Part shown: positions 35,429-42,852 of the stretch, piece after piece
How positions within the stretch are numbered: position 1 is the first letter of the stretch
Layout: every line of letters starts with the position of its first letter
Notes under the pieces: generated by a model
The model's input: the letters and a program-made list of their open reading frames with translations, nothing else
Databases searched by the model: none
What the model was told of the DNA's origin: nothing
Assembly: GCA_041695325.1 (NCBI GenBank)
Contig: JBGFRC010000045.1
Span: 1-45,638, forward strand
Source: SURF-13 sp041695325
GTDB lineage: Bacteria; Pseudomonadota; Gammaproteobacteria; SURF-13
Length of the DNA stretch: 45,638 bases
Direction: 5' to 3'
Program-made: the position numbers and the translations under genes

Positions 35429-35785
35429 ATGGCGCGCATAGCAGGTATCAACATCCCCGTGCAGAAGCACGCGGTGATTGCGTTGACGAGCATCTACGGC
35501 ATCGGGCGCAGCCGCGCGTTGGATATTTGCAAGGCCAGCGGCGTCGCGCCGCAAACCAGGGTCAAGGACCTGAATGACGCGCAGGTCGAAGCCCTGCGCG
35601 CGGCGGTGGCGAAACTCAAGGTGGAGGGCGATCTGCGCCGCGAAGTGTCCATGAGCATCAAGCGCTTGATGGATTTGGGCTGCTACCGCGGCCAGCGCCA
35701 TCGCCGCGGCCTGCCGGTGCGCGGTCAGCGCACGCGCACCAATGCGCGCACGCGCAAAGGCCCGCGCAAGGCCGTAAAGAAGTAG
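35429..35785 (+). CDS. rpsM: 30S ribosomal protein S13
   Basis: Head protein contacting L5 and P-site tRNA, 118 residues. It starts MARIAGINIPVQKHAVIALT and ends with the basic RGQRTRTNARTRKGPRKAVK. First gene of the alpha operon; the 27-base gap before it is too short for an S4-binding leader of the E. coli type unless that extends into rpmJ. Confidence 0.98.
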   Translation: MARIAGINIPVQKHAVIALTSIYGIGRSRALDICKASGVAPQTRVKDLNDAQVEALRAAVAKLKVEGDLRREVSMSIKRLMDLGCYRGQRHRRGLPVRGQRTRTNARTRKGPRKAVKK

Positions 35786-35805
35786 GCTAAGGAGATTTAG
35801 AGAAG

Positions 35806-36198
35806 ATGGCCAAGGTAACGACGCAGCGCGTGCGCAAAAAGGTCAGGAAAAACGTGGCCGACGGCGTGGCGCATATTCACGCCTCATTCAACAACACCAT
35901 CATCACCATCACCGACCGTCAGGGCAACGCCTTGAGCTGGGCGTCGGCGGGCAGCAGCGGATTCAAGGGTTCGCGCAAGAGCACGCCGTTCGCCGCCCAG
36001 GTGGCCTCAGAAAAGGCCGCGCTGGCCGCGCAGGAGTATGGCGTGAAAACCGTCGAGGTGCTGGTGCGCGGGCCGGGGCCGGGGCGCGATTATGCGGTGC
36101 GTGCGCTGAACTCGGTGGGCTTCAAGGTGACGAGCATCAGAGACATCACGCCCATTCCGCACAATGGATGCCGCCCGCCCAAACGGCGCAGGGTTTAA
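35806..36198 (+). CDS. rpsK: 30S ribosomal protein S11
   Basis: Platform protein, 130 residues, with HIHASFNNTIITITDRQGNA and the C-terminal DITPIPHNGCRPPKRRRV. AAGGAG (35789-35794) is followed by a second GAGA closer to the ATG. Confidence 0.98.
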   Translation: MAKVTTQRVRKKVRKNVADGVAHIHASFNNTIITITDRQGNALSWASAGSSGFKGSRKSTPFAAQVASEKAALAAQEYGVKTVEVLVRGPGPGRDYAVRALNSVGFKVTSIRDITPIPHNGCRPPKRRRV

Positions 36199-36211
36199 TG
36201 GAGAGTTAAAG

Positions 36212-36838
36212 TTGGCTAAATATACCGGTCCCAAGTGTCGTTTGTGCCGCCGTGAGGGAGAGAAGCTGTTCCTCAAGGGCGAAAAGTGTTTTTCCAGCAA
36301 GTGCCCCGTGGAAAGCCGCGCCTTCCCGCCGGGGCAGCACGGCCAGCGCCGCGCCCGGCTGTCGGATTACGCGCATCAGTTGCGCGCCAAGCAGAAGCTG
36401 CGCAGGATTTACGGCGTGCTCGAAGGCCAATTCCGCCGCTATTACGAAGAGGCCGACCGGCGCAAGGGTTCGACCGGCGAGACGCTGCTGCAACTGCTGG
36501 AGGGGCGCCTGGACAACGTGGTGTACCGCATGGGTTTTTCCGCCTCGCGCGCGGAGGCGCGTCAACTGGTGCGCCACAACGGCATTACCGTGAACGGCAG
36601 AAAGATGAATATCCCGACCTATCAGGTGCGCCCCAACGACGTGGTGGCGGTCGCCGAGCGGGCCAGGAAGCAGCCGCGCATACAGGCCGCGCTGGAGATG
36701 ACGCAGCAACGCGGATTCGCGGATTGGATTGATGTAGACGCAAGCAAGATGCAGGGTGTATTCAAATCCAGGCCGGAGCGCTCCGACCTGCCGGCGGAGA
36801 TTAACGAACATCTCATCGTCGAGCTGTACTCCAAGTAA
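36212..36838 (+). CDS. rpsD: 30S ribosomal protein S4 (zinc form)
   Basis: Assembly initiator and fidelity protein, 208 residues. The start is a TTG at 36212: it gives (M)AKYTGPKCRLCRREGEKL and has GGAGAG just upstream, while the ATG at 36164 lies inside rpsK. It is a zinc-binding C+ form with CRLC near residues 9-12 and CFSSKC near 26-31, followed by the S4 RNA-binding domain LDNVVYRMGFSASRAEARQL. Confidence 0.95.
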   Translation: MAKYTGPKCRLCRREGEKLFLKGEKCFSSKCPVESRAFPPGQHGQRRARLSDYAHQLRAKQKLRRIYGVLEGQFRRYYEEADRRKGSTGETLLQLLEGRLDNVVYRMGFSASRAEARQLVRHNGITVNGRKMNIPTYQVRPNDVVAVAERARKQPRIQAALEMTQQRGFADWIDVDASKMQGVFKSRPERSDLPAEINEHLIVELYSK

Positions 36839-36858
36839 CTGAATACGAGAGGTTTAGC

Positions 36859-37857
36859 ATGCAAGGCTCCGTTGCGGAATTTTTAAAACCGCGTCTGGTA
36901 TCGGTACAGGCCGTCAACGACAAGCACGCGCGCGTGACCCTGGAGCCGCTGGAGCGCGGCTTTGGTCATACACTGGGCAATGCCCTGCGGCGCATTTTGC
37001 TGTCATCCATGCCGGGGTGCGCGGTAGTCGAGGCGCAGATCGAAGGCGTGCTGCACGAGTACACCAGCATCGAGGGCGTGCAGGAAGACGTGGTGGAAAT
37101 CCTGCTCAACCTCAAGGGGCTCGCCATCCGCATGCACAGCGGCGACGAGGCCACGCTGACGTTGCGCAAGAAAGGCCCCGGCCCGGTGCTGGCGCGCGAT
37201 ATTACCCTGACTCACGACGTTGAGATCGTGAATCCCGATCACCTGATCGCCAATCTGACCAAGGCCGGCGAGCTCAATATGACGCTGCGCGTCAAGCGCG
37301 GTCGCGGTTATCAGCCGGTCACCACCCGCGCGGACGAAGAGGAAGGACGCCAGATCGGCAAGCTGAAGCTGGACGCTTCCTACAGCCCGGTGCGGCGCGT
37401 GACCTACTCCGTGGAAAGCGCGCGCGTGGAGCAGCGCACCGATCTCGACAGGCTGATATTGGATATCGAGACCAACGGCACGGTGGACCCGGAAGAGGCG
37501 ATCCGCCGCGCCGCGAGCATCTTACAGGATCAGCTCTCCATGTTCGTGGAGCTGAAGAGCAGTGAAATCTCCGCGCCGCAAGCCGCACCCATGGAGATAG
37601 ACCCGGTGCTGCTGCGCCCGATAGACGATCTGGAGCTGACCGTGCGCTCCACCAACTGTCTCAAGGCGGAAAACATTCATTACATCGGCGATCTTATCCA
37701 GCGCAGCGAAGTGGAGCTGCTGAAGACGCCCAATCTGGGCAAGAAATCGCTGACCGAGATCAAGGACGTGCTCGCCTCGCATGGCCTGTCGCTGGGCATG
37801 CGCCTGGAAAACTGGCCACCGCCGCACCTGCGTGAGCGGGAAAAGGCTTCGGCCTAG
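36859..37857 (+). CDS. rpoA: DNA-directed RNA polymerase subunit alpha
   Basis: Assembly platform of RNA polymerase, 332 residues. N-terminal domain: LEPLERGFGHTLGNALRRIL and GCAVVEAQIEGVLHEYTSIE; C-terminal domain that contacts UP elements and activators: DLELTVRSTNCLKAENIHYI, with LGKKSLTEIKDVLASHGLSL. GAGAGG (36847-36852) precedes the ATG. Confidence 0.98.
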   Translation: MQGSVAEFLKPRLVSVQAVNDKHARVTLEPLERGFGHTLGNALRRILLSSMPGCAVVEAQIEGVLHEYTSIEGVQEDVVEILLNLKGLAIRMHSGDEATLTLRKKGPGPVLARDITLTHDVEIVNPDHLIANLTKAGELNMTLRVKRGRGYQPVTTRADEEEGRQIGKLKLDASYSPVRRVTYSVESARVEQRTDLDRLILDIETNGTVDPEEAIRRAASILQDQLSMFVELKSSEISAPQAAPMEIDPVLLRPIDDLELTVRSTNCLKAENIHYIGDLIQRSEVELLKTPNLGKKSLTEIKDVLASHGLSLGMRLENWPPPHLREREKASA

Positions 37858-37891
37858 TCTGCCTGCTTGCTACTTTGAAAGGAATTTAGCC

Positions 37892-38281
37892 ATGCGTCAT
37901 CGCAATATCGGACGGCAACTCTCACGTGACAGCAGCGCCCGCAAGGCCTTGTTCAAGAGCCTGGCCGCGGCACTTGTGAGCCGCGAGGTGATCAGAACCA
38001 CCCTGCCCAAGGCCAAGGAACTGCGCCGCGTGGTGGAGCCGCTCATCACACTGGCCAAGACCGACAGCGTGTCGCGCCGTCGCCTGGCCTTTGCGCGCCT
38101 GCGCGACCGTGAGGTGGTCACCAAGCTGTTCAATGAAATCGGCCCGCGCTACAAGGCCCGTCCGGGCGGCTATACGCGCATTTTAAAGTGCGGTTTCCGC
38201 CCCGGCGACTCCGCCCCCATGGCGATCATGGAGCTGGTGGGCCGGCCCGAACCCAAGGCCGCCAAAGAGGTCAAAGAGTAG
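37892..38281 (+). CDS. rplQ: 50S ribosomal protein L17
   Basis: Located near the tunnel exit, 129 residues. The ATG at 37892 (MRHRNIGRQLSRDSSARKAL) has AAAGGAA upstream; an open frame from 37781 would begin inside rpoA. It contains KELRRVVEPLITLAKTDSVS and GGYTRILKCGFRPGDSAPMA. Last gene of the alpha operon, followed by a strong terminator. Confidence 0.97.
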   Translation: MRHRNIGRQLSRDSSARKALFKSLAAALVSREVIRTTLPKAKELRRVVEPLITLAKTDSVSRRRLAFARLRDREVVTKLFNEIGPRYKARPGGYTRILKCGFRPGDSAPMAIMELVGRPEPKAAKEVKE

Positions 38282-38306
38282 AGCTTGGTCTGCAAAACAA
38301 GCTGAG

Positions 38307-38332
38307 AAAAAGCCGGGTTCGCCCGGCTTTTT
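38307..38332 (+). terminator. Intrinsic terminator of the alpha operon
   Basis: AAAAAGCCGGG (38307-38317) pairs exactly with CCCGGCTTTTT (38322-38332) around a TTCG tetraloop, with the T run on the plus strand (and an A run that makes it bidirectional). It ends the ribosomal block 10 bases before the next gene. Confidence 0.92.
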
Positions 38333-38342
38333 GTTATCTGGT

Positions 38343-39365
38343 ATGAAACAAATCAGGTCTTATTTTCTGCTGTTGAGCATGCTGTTGCTCGGCGCGCCCG
38401 GCGCACAGGCGTTTGAGGTATTTTCCCCGCTGCCCGCTGCCGCGCCTGTCCCCGCCGATAACCCACAAACGCCAGAGAAGATCAGCCTTGGCAGGCAACT
38501 GTATTTCGACACGCGTTTGTCGGTAAACGGTGCGATATCGTGCAACACCTGTCATGACGTAAATAACGGCGGCGGCGACGGTCAGGTGCGCTCCATAGGC
38601 GCGATGGGCAAAGCCCCGCGCCGCTCCACGCCCACGGTGTTCAACGCCGCGTTTCAGAGCGTGCAATTCTGGGACGGGCGCGCGGAGAGCCTGGAAGCCG
38701 CAGTGGTGGATCACCTGTACGATTCTGCCGTGCTCGCTAACGTGGATGAAGCCGGCTTGATTGAGCGCTTCATGGCCATCAAAAAATACCGCGTGCAATT
38801 TGCCAAAGTCTTCGGCAAGCAACATCCGGTAACGGCGGCCAATATGGCCCAGGCCATTGCCGCCTATGTACGCACCCTCATCACGCCCGACAGCCCCTTT
38901 GACCGTTATCTGAAGGGCGACAAAAAGGCCTTATCGGAAAATGCCAAGCGGGGTTTTGAAGAGTTTCAGAAAGCCGGTTGCAGCGCCTGCCACTTCGGCG
39001 TCAACCTCTCCGGCCCGCCGATGCCGATGGGCGAGGGCTTTTACGAGCTGTTTCCAAATTACATCGGCAGCGAGTATGACCGGAAATATAACCTGGTCAC
39101 GGACGATTTAGGCCATTACGAGGCGACCAAAGAGGATATCCACAAACGCCTGTTTCGCGTGTCCACGCTGCGCAACATCGCCCTCACCGCGCCTTATTTT
39201 CACACCGGCACCGTGCCCACCCTGGACGAAGCCGTGCGCGTAATGGCCAAGACCCAACTGCAACAAGATCTCACCGACGAACAGACTAAATACCTGGTTG
39301 CGTTTCTTTCCAGCCTGACCGGGGAATTGCCGAAGCAGGCGGTAGCCCGGTTACCAGATGAATGA
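38343..39365 (+). CDS. Di-heme cytochrome c peroxidase (MauG/CcpA family)
   Basis: A periplasmic enzyme that reduces hydrogen peroxide with electrons from cytochromes. The ATG at 38343 opens a signal peptide (MKQIRSYFLLLSMLLLGAPG, cleavage near AQA at 23); an upstream TTG lies in the terminator stem. Two c-type heme sites are seen: C67NTCH71 and C213SACH217. RSTPTVFNAAF, FWDGRAESLEAA and VSTLRNIALTAPYFHTG are the family signatures. About 340 residues, usual length. There is no clear ribosome site and the terminator is only 10 bases upstream, so its promoter must overlap the terminator or expression must be read-through. Regulation unknown. Confidence 0.9.
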   Translation: MKQIRSYFLLLSMLLLGAPGAQAFEVFSPLPAAAPVPADNPQTPEKISLGRQLYFDTRLSVNGAISCNTCHDVNNGGGDGQVRSIGAMGKAPRRSTPTVFNAAFQSVQFWDGRAESLEAAVVDHLYDSAVLANVDEAGLIERFMAIKKYRVQFAKVFGKQHPVTAANMAQAIAAYVRTLITPDSPFDRYLKGDKKALSENAKRGFEEFQKAGCSACHFGVNLSGPPMPMGEGFYELFPNYIGSEYDRKYNLVTDDLGHYEATKEDIHKRLFRVSTLRNIALTAPYFHTGTVPTLDEAVRVMAKTQLQQDLTDEQTKYLVAFLSSLTGELPKQAVARLPDE

Positions 39366-39379
39366 TGCTTTATTTACTG

Positions 39380-39526
39380 CTACCGGTAGCGGATAAGCTC
39401 CTCAACCGGTAACTCCAATATCCTTGGCGATTCGGCTTGAGAGTGTGCGCCTGGAAACCCAGGAATAAAGCCGATGTATAGCCCTGTGTCAGGGCAGCGC
39501 TCAATAATTGCCGTATATGTCTTCAT
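39380..39526 (-). pseudogene. Truncated HicB-like antitoxin
   Basis: A 48-codon frame on the minus strand starts MKTYTAIIERCPDTGLYIGF and continues IPGFPGAHSQAE. This is the N-terminal half of the HicB fold (the degenerate RNase-H domain of HicAB toxin-antitoxin systems). Instead of the usual ETLDEL..NL..VI..LL helix it reads SPRILELPVEELIRYR and stops, so the C-terminal half and any partner hicA are missing. It is only detectable as a short frame. It lies downstream of, and opposite to, the peroxidase gene. Confidence 0.6.
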
Positions 39527-39658
39527 AAGTTCGCCAGCATCGTGGCAGTATCATCTTCTATTCCCCACGGTCGCTGACTTGCCGGGCATGCTGTCTGTAA
39601 CTGATCAGCTCCCCAAGAACAACCCCAGTGACATGGGCATGATATGCATGTATATTGC

Positions 39659-39679
39659 ATTGCAAGACCTGACCCCTAG
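39659..39679. repeat. GACCTGACCCC repeat, copy 1
   Basis: A 21-base unit beginning ATTGCAAGACCTGACCCC, identical to 42370-42390. Its core complement (GGGGTCAGGTCT) is at 43536-43547, exactly at the 3' end of the REP-associated transposase remnant, suggesting that these are end sequences of that element family. A degenerate copy (CTCAAGACCTGATCC) is at 39878-39892. The last three bases overlap the palindromic element that starts at 39677. Confidence 0.6.
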
Positions 39680-39844
39680 CAGGGTGTTGATAAAGTCCAT
39701 CCTGGACTTTATCAACCACGCAAAGCAAAAATGCGATTTTTGCTTTGCTTCATTTTTCAAACACTTCCGTGTTTGAAAAATGGCGGTGCCTCCCTGCACC
39801 GCACCGCAGGGTGTTGATAAACAGGGTTTATCAACACCCTGCTA
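39677..39844. mobile_element. 168-bp MITE-like element with five hairpins (copy 2)
   Basis: Terminal inverted repeats TAGCAGGGTGTTGATAAA (39677-39694) and its exact complement at 39827-39844. Hairpins: 39686-39699/39703-39716 (14 bp), 39720-39731/39737-39748 (12 bp), 39753-39764/39769-39780 (12 bp), 39783-39789/39796-39802 (7 bp) and 39807-39821/39827-39841 (15 bp). Same length and same order of hairpins as 2205-2372, although the stems use different bases. Between here and 39947 I see only decayed repeat words (TAGTTCTGTGCTC twice) and no gene. Confidence 0.7.
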
Positions 39845-39947
39845 GTTCTTTTGTGACCCTGGTTCTCTAGTTCTGTGCTCAAGACCTGATCCTTAGTTCT
39901 GTGCTCGTTTTCGTAGTACCCGGGACCGAATTCCGGCTGCTTGAACG

Positions 39948-41000
39948 TCAGTCGATCCAGAACGAGCCGCGCATGCGCTCGCGACGCCAGCGCTCGGCAT
40001 CGGCGGCCCGGCACATCCCGTAGCGGAAGGAAGGCGTCAGCGCGGGCAGCGTGAAGCGCAGGTCGAGGAACCAGGCGCAAACTCTGCCGCCGTCGGTCTC
40101 GATGCGTTCCAGCGCCGGAAACCGGGCAAAGCGCCGGAAATCCGCGAACGCTTCCTGGTTCCACGCCTCCCGGGCAAGCGCGATCTGGGACGGCGCCGTC
40201 CCGTAGCGCGTGTGGCGCGTCCACTCGGCGGTGGCCACCGGCTGATAACCCGCGGCGATCCTGCGCAGCAGCCCGTCTCCCGGGGCGGGCTGCCGGGGTT
40301 TTTGCGTGCGCCACAGGTTCACGAACGCCTCGTCGTGGCGGTCGCCGTGGCTCACGATGATCTTCCAGTTGAACGGCGTGAGCGGCTGGGGCAGCGCATG
40401 CACGGCGGCCCCGGAGAGCTGCGCGGCACGCGCGTAGGCGCGTCCTGCCTCGAGCGCACGCTGGTGGAGCGCCGCCTGCAGCCCTACGTAGCCCGCCAGC
40501 ACGGCGAGCGTGATCACGGCGCTCCCGCGCCGAGGGGGCCGCAGCAGCATGGCGGCAAGCCCCACCGCGAGGATCGCGGTGAAATACGGATCGATCATAA
40601 AGGCGAGGGGCAGGGCGTAGCGCTGCGCCGAGAGGGGAGCGAAGAGCGCGGTGCCATACGTGGTCAGCACGTCGCCTGCGATATGGGCTGTGATACCGAG
40701 CGCGGCCGGGACGAAGAACGCCTGCCACGGATGCCGGCGGCGCGTCAGTCGCGAGAACAGGTGCGCGAGCGCGTACGCCCACAACGGTAGCAGCACGATC
40801 GAGTGCGTCACGCCCTGGTGCCAGTTGAGGTACGCGAGGGTGTCGGCCAGGCGCAGCGCGAAGTCGATGTCGGGAAACGCGGCCGCCGCGAAGCCGGCCG
40901 CCGCACGCGCCTTTGGGTTCAGCTGTTCCGGGTTGTGCCGTGCGGGGGCGGCGGCGCGCGCGAGTAGTGCTCCGCTCAATGCATGCGTGAGGGTATCCAC
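39948..41000 (-). CDS. YdjM/DUF457-type membrane metal-dependent hydrolase
   Basis: A 350-residue membrane protein. The N-terminal half has the family signatures LTHALSGALLA, FPDIDFALRL, NWHQGVTHSI and GITAHIAGDVLTTYG with several hydrophobic helices; the histidines and aspartates are presumed metal ligands. The C-terminal half is a soluble domain of the same family. The start is taken as GTG at 41000 (VDTLTHALSG); an in-frame ATG at 41081 would begin inside the upstream tetR and gives an Arg/Pro-rich lead that does not fit. It lies 16 bases after tetR and is probably cotranscribed. The substrate is unknown. The pair is flanked by two related palindromic elements, suggesting import as a unit. 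Confidence 0.7.
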   Translation of the reverse strand: MDTLTHALSGALLARAAAPARHNPEQLNPKARAAAGFAAAAFPDIDFALRLADTLAYLNWHQGVTHSIVLLPLWAYALAHLFSRLTRRRHPWQAFFVPAALGITAHIAGDVLTTYGTALFAPLSAQRYALPLAFMIDPYFTAILAVGLAAMLLRPPRRGSAVITLAVLAGYVGLQAALHQRALEAGRAYARAAQLSGAAVHALPQPLTPFNWKIIVSHGDRHDEAFVNLWRTQKPRQPAPGDGLLRRIAAGYQPVATAEWTRHTRYGTAPSQIALAREAWNQEAFADFRRFARFPALERIETDGGRVCAWFLDLRFTLPALTPSFRYGMCRAADAERWRRERMRGSFWID

Positions 41001-41016
41001 GCCGCCCGGCGGACCC

Positions 41017-41652
41017 CTATGCCGGTTTCTCCGGCTGGGCGCGCGCCGCGGGGTACACCGACCGGTCGAGGCGCTCCGCAAAGGCGAGCCAGCCGTCGAG
41101 GAAGCGGCCGGTGGCTTCCGACCCCGCCGAGTCGTCGTTCATCCAGTAGAAGAAGGTCATCAGGTAGATCGTGGTGAGCCCCGTTTCCTCGAGCGCGCGG
41201 CGGAGGTACGTGGCATCGCGGTGGGCGGCCTCGCGCACCCACTGCACGGTGCGGCTCACGCGCATCAGCCCGGGGAACAGGATGTGGACGTGCCCCGGCT
41301 CGAGCTTGCCGTAGATCATCTGCCGGGTGGGCTTGCGGTGCGCGGCGAGCGCGCCGAGCCAGGTCATGATGAGCCGGTGGATGCGCTGCCGTGGCGTAAG
41401 CTCATGGAAACCCGGGGCCTCGGACTCGCGCAGCATGGCGCAGTCGGCCCGGTCGAACCAGGCGTCCACCACGTCCTCCTTCTCGCGGAAATGCCGGCGC
41501 ACGTCGTCGAGCGTGGCCCCGATGCGGTCCGCCACATCGTGCAGCCGCACGGCTTCCCACGAGTCCTCCTCGGCGAGCGCGACCGCGGCATCCACGATCC
41601 GCTCGCGCAGCTCGTCGTGTCCCGCTACAGCCGTTTTCTGACGTTGCGCCAT
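41017..41652 (-). CDS. TetR-family transcriptional regulator
   Basis: 211 residues. The N-terminal helix-turn-helix is LRERIVDAAVALAEED followed by LHDVADRIGATLDDVRRHFR and EKEDVVDAWF, the TetR signature. The C-terminal ligand domain is Trp/Arg-rich (MTWLGALAAHRKP, LTTIYLMTFFYWMNDDSAGS) and resembles the all-helical COQ9-like regulators, a weak resemblance. It likely controls itself and the adjoining membrane hydrolase. No palindromic operator stands out in the 50 bases upstream, which end at a 15-bp hairpin (41703-41743). Confidence 0.85.
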   Translation of the reverse strand: MAQRQKTAVAGHDELRERIVDAAVALAEEDSWEAVRLHDVADRIGATLDDVRRHFREKEDVVDAWFDRADCAMLRESEAPGFHELTPRQRIHRLIMTWLGALAAHRKPTRQMIYGKLEPGHVHILFPGLMRVSRTVQWVREAAHRDATYLRRALEETGLTTIYLMTFFYWMNDDSAGSEATGRFLDGWLAFAERLDRSVYPAARAQPEKPA

Positions 41653-41702
41653 GAGCGATAGAATTCCTTACCGCTAACCCCCGCGGGCGGCGTGGGTACC
41701 TT

Positions 41703-41743
41703 AGCAGGGTGTTGATAAACCCTGTTTATCAACACCCTGTTAG
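41703..41743. mobile_element. Single-hairpin copy of the palindromic element end
   Basis: CAGGGTGTTGATAAA (41705-41719) pairs exactly with TTTATCAACACCCTG (41725-41739), flanked by TAG on the left and TTAG on the right. It equals the last hairpin of the element at 39677-39844, differing in the 5-base loop. It is a 41-base solo unit on the far side of the tetR-hydrolase pair. Confidence 0.65.
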
Positions 41744-41796
41744 GGTATTAGACAGGAGCGCTTTGCGCAACTTGTCCCGGGACTGGTCTTCGGCCC

Positions 41797-42085
41797 ATGA
41801 AACCCCTGCCACGCCTCGAGATCGAGTACTGCACCCAATGCCGGTGGCTCCTGCGGGCGGCCTGGATGGCCCAGGAGCTGCTTGTCACCTTCTAAGCCGA
41901 GATCGGGGAGGTGCCCCTCAGGCCCGCGGGCAGCGGGGGGAATCTTCGAAGTGCGGGTGGGCGGGAATACGGTCCGGTCGCGCAAGGAGCGAGGAAGGTT
42001 TCCCGAGATCGCCGAGATCGAGCAGCTCGTGCGCGACCGCGTTGCTCCAGGCAAGGAGCTCGGACACTCGGACTGCCGTGATTAA
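41797..42085 (+). pseudogene. Broken Rdx (SelT/SelW/SelH) family protein
   Basis: The frame starts MKPLPRLEIEYCTQCRWLLR and AAWMAQELLVTF, the thioredoxin-like Rdx fold with its CxxC (C12, C15). A TAA at codon 33 (41893-41895) interrupts it where family members have a glutamate. The rest of the family sequence continues in another frame after a run of six G (41935-41940): GIFEVRVGGNTVRSRKERG, then FPEIAEIEQLVRDRVAPGKE and LGHSD. One nonsense change and one frameshift make it a pseudogene. TAA is not a selenocysteine codon, so recoding is not expected. Confidence 0.75.
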
Positions 42086-42223
42086 AGGGCTCTGACCCCT
42101 TTAATGCATGATCTTATTGCTCGCTTCCGCCCCCACCAGATTGAACTACTCAACAGGAGACAACTATCCTGACAGGGGGGCCCTAACCCTTTAATGACCC
42201 TAGTTTCCTAGTTTCTGCGTGCG

Positions 42224-42367
42224 TCACCGCTCTGGGACAGAAACGCCCAACTCGCTAAGCATTGCCCTGACGCGCTCCCGAATTTCATCACGGACCTCGC
42301 GATACTCCTCTGGGCTCATGTGCTTGGGATCAGGTAACGCCCAATCCGCACGCTTTCGCGCCTTCAT
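42224..42367 (-). pseudogene. C-terminal fragment resembling thioredoxin-type arsenate reductase
   Basis: A 47-residue frame reads MKARKRADWALPDPKHMSPE and EYREVRDEIRERVRAMLSEL. The pattern W-x-L-P-DP followed by an amphipathic VRDEIxxRV helix is the C terminus of low-molecular-weight phosphatase type ArsC proteins. The catalytic P loop and N-terminal two thirds are missing; upstream is the GACCTGACCCC repeat and then a truncated methyltransferase. The assignment is based on a short segment only. Confidence 0.45.
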
Positions 42368-42651
42368 GGATTGCAAGACCTGACCCCTAGTTGACCCGGT
42401 CGGGTAAGACCCGCAGCCGTCGCTCGTTTGTTCCCAGCATCTACGAGGTTTCTGGCAATGTCGATTCCAACAACATCAGCGTCCAGTTGTGCGAGGGGAA
42501 TCGCCGTCGTGCCATCTCCGCAGCCGAGGTCCAACGCCCTCAGAGGCGGCGTTATACCAAGCGACTTGACGACGGCTTCTCCTGATTGACGCATCAAGGC
42601 GGCAATCTCAGTAAAGTCGCCCTTTTCCCACAGTGCTTTATTTGGATTCAT
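42364..42651 (-). pseudogene. Truncated SAM-dependent methyltransferase in a cassette
   Basis: 95 codons starting MNPNKALWEKGDFTEIAALM with the SAM-binding motif ALDLGCGDGTT at 39-49 and VVGIDIARNLVDAGNKRA. Relatives are about 270 residues; similarity stops near residue 83 (GLTR), and the last residues GQLGVRSCNP are translated from the GACCTGACCCC repeat. The gene has a good ribosome site (AAGGAGA) and lies just after an attC site, so it was probably the first gene of an integron cassette. Broken by a deletion or insertion involving the repeat. Confidence 0.7.
42370..42390. repeat. GACCTGACCCC repeat, copy 2
   Basis: Identical over 21 bases to 39659-39679. It joins the truncated methyltransferase to the ArsC-like fragment, each a one-sided gene remnant. 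Further related words occur at 42081-42105 (ATTAAAGG...CCTTTAAT around CTCTGACC). Confidence 0.6.
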
Positions 42652-42664
42652 GATGATTCTCCTT

Positions 42665-42691
42665 CTTGCCTGCGTGCAACGCGCAAGCAGG
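42665..42691. repeat. REP-like palindrome, copy 1
   Basis: A 27-base imperfect palindrome beginning CTTGCCTGCGTGCAACG and ending AAGCAGG, matching in inverted orientation 43869-43895 at 25 of 27 bases. It sits between the methyltransferase start and the attC site. Such units are the usual substrates of REP-associated transposases, a remnant of which is at 43549. Confidence 0.5.
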
Positions 42692-42715
42692 TAAATTGGT
42701 AACAGAGTTAATACG

Positions 42716-42845
42716 GCCTAACGACCAAGCTGAGCTGAGCGAAAGCCGCCCGACCATGACGCCGCTCGACAAGCAAACTGACCTCCTTCCGCAACTCCCG
42801 AAACGGAGAAGCGGGGCGGCTGTTCGCTCCAGCGCCTTGTTAGGC
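42716..42845 (-). other. Integron attC site (complete)
   Basis: On the minus strand it begins GCCTAACAAGGCGC (consensus R'' RYYYAAC) and ends AGCTTGGTCGTTAGGC (R' GTTRRRY), 130 bases in total. The arms pair: AGCCGCCC with GGGCGGCT and GAGCGAA with TTCGCTC, with one unpaired C between the two blocks, the kind of extrahelical base that sets attC orientation. It follows the stop of the methyltransferase at 42853 by 7 bases, as an attC follows its cassette gene. Confidence 0.85.
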
Positions 42846-42852
42846 GACTCTT

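Noticed and set aside
40212..41661. Plus-strand frames of 192 and 336 codons opposite the hydrolase and tetR
   Set aside because: They lack domains and are antisense to genes with clear family motifs.
41893..41895. Recoding of the stop in the Rdx gene as selenocysteine
   Set aside because: The codon is TAA, not TGA, and the position is outside the CxxC site; a later frameshift also exists.
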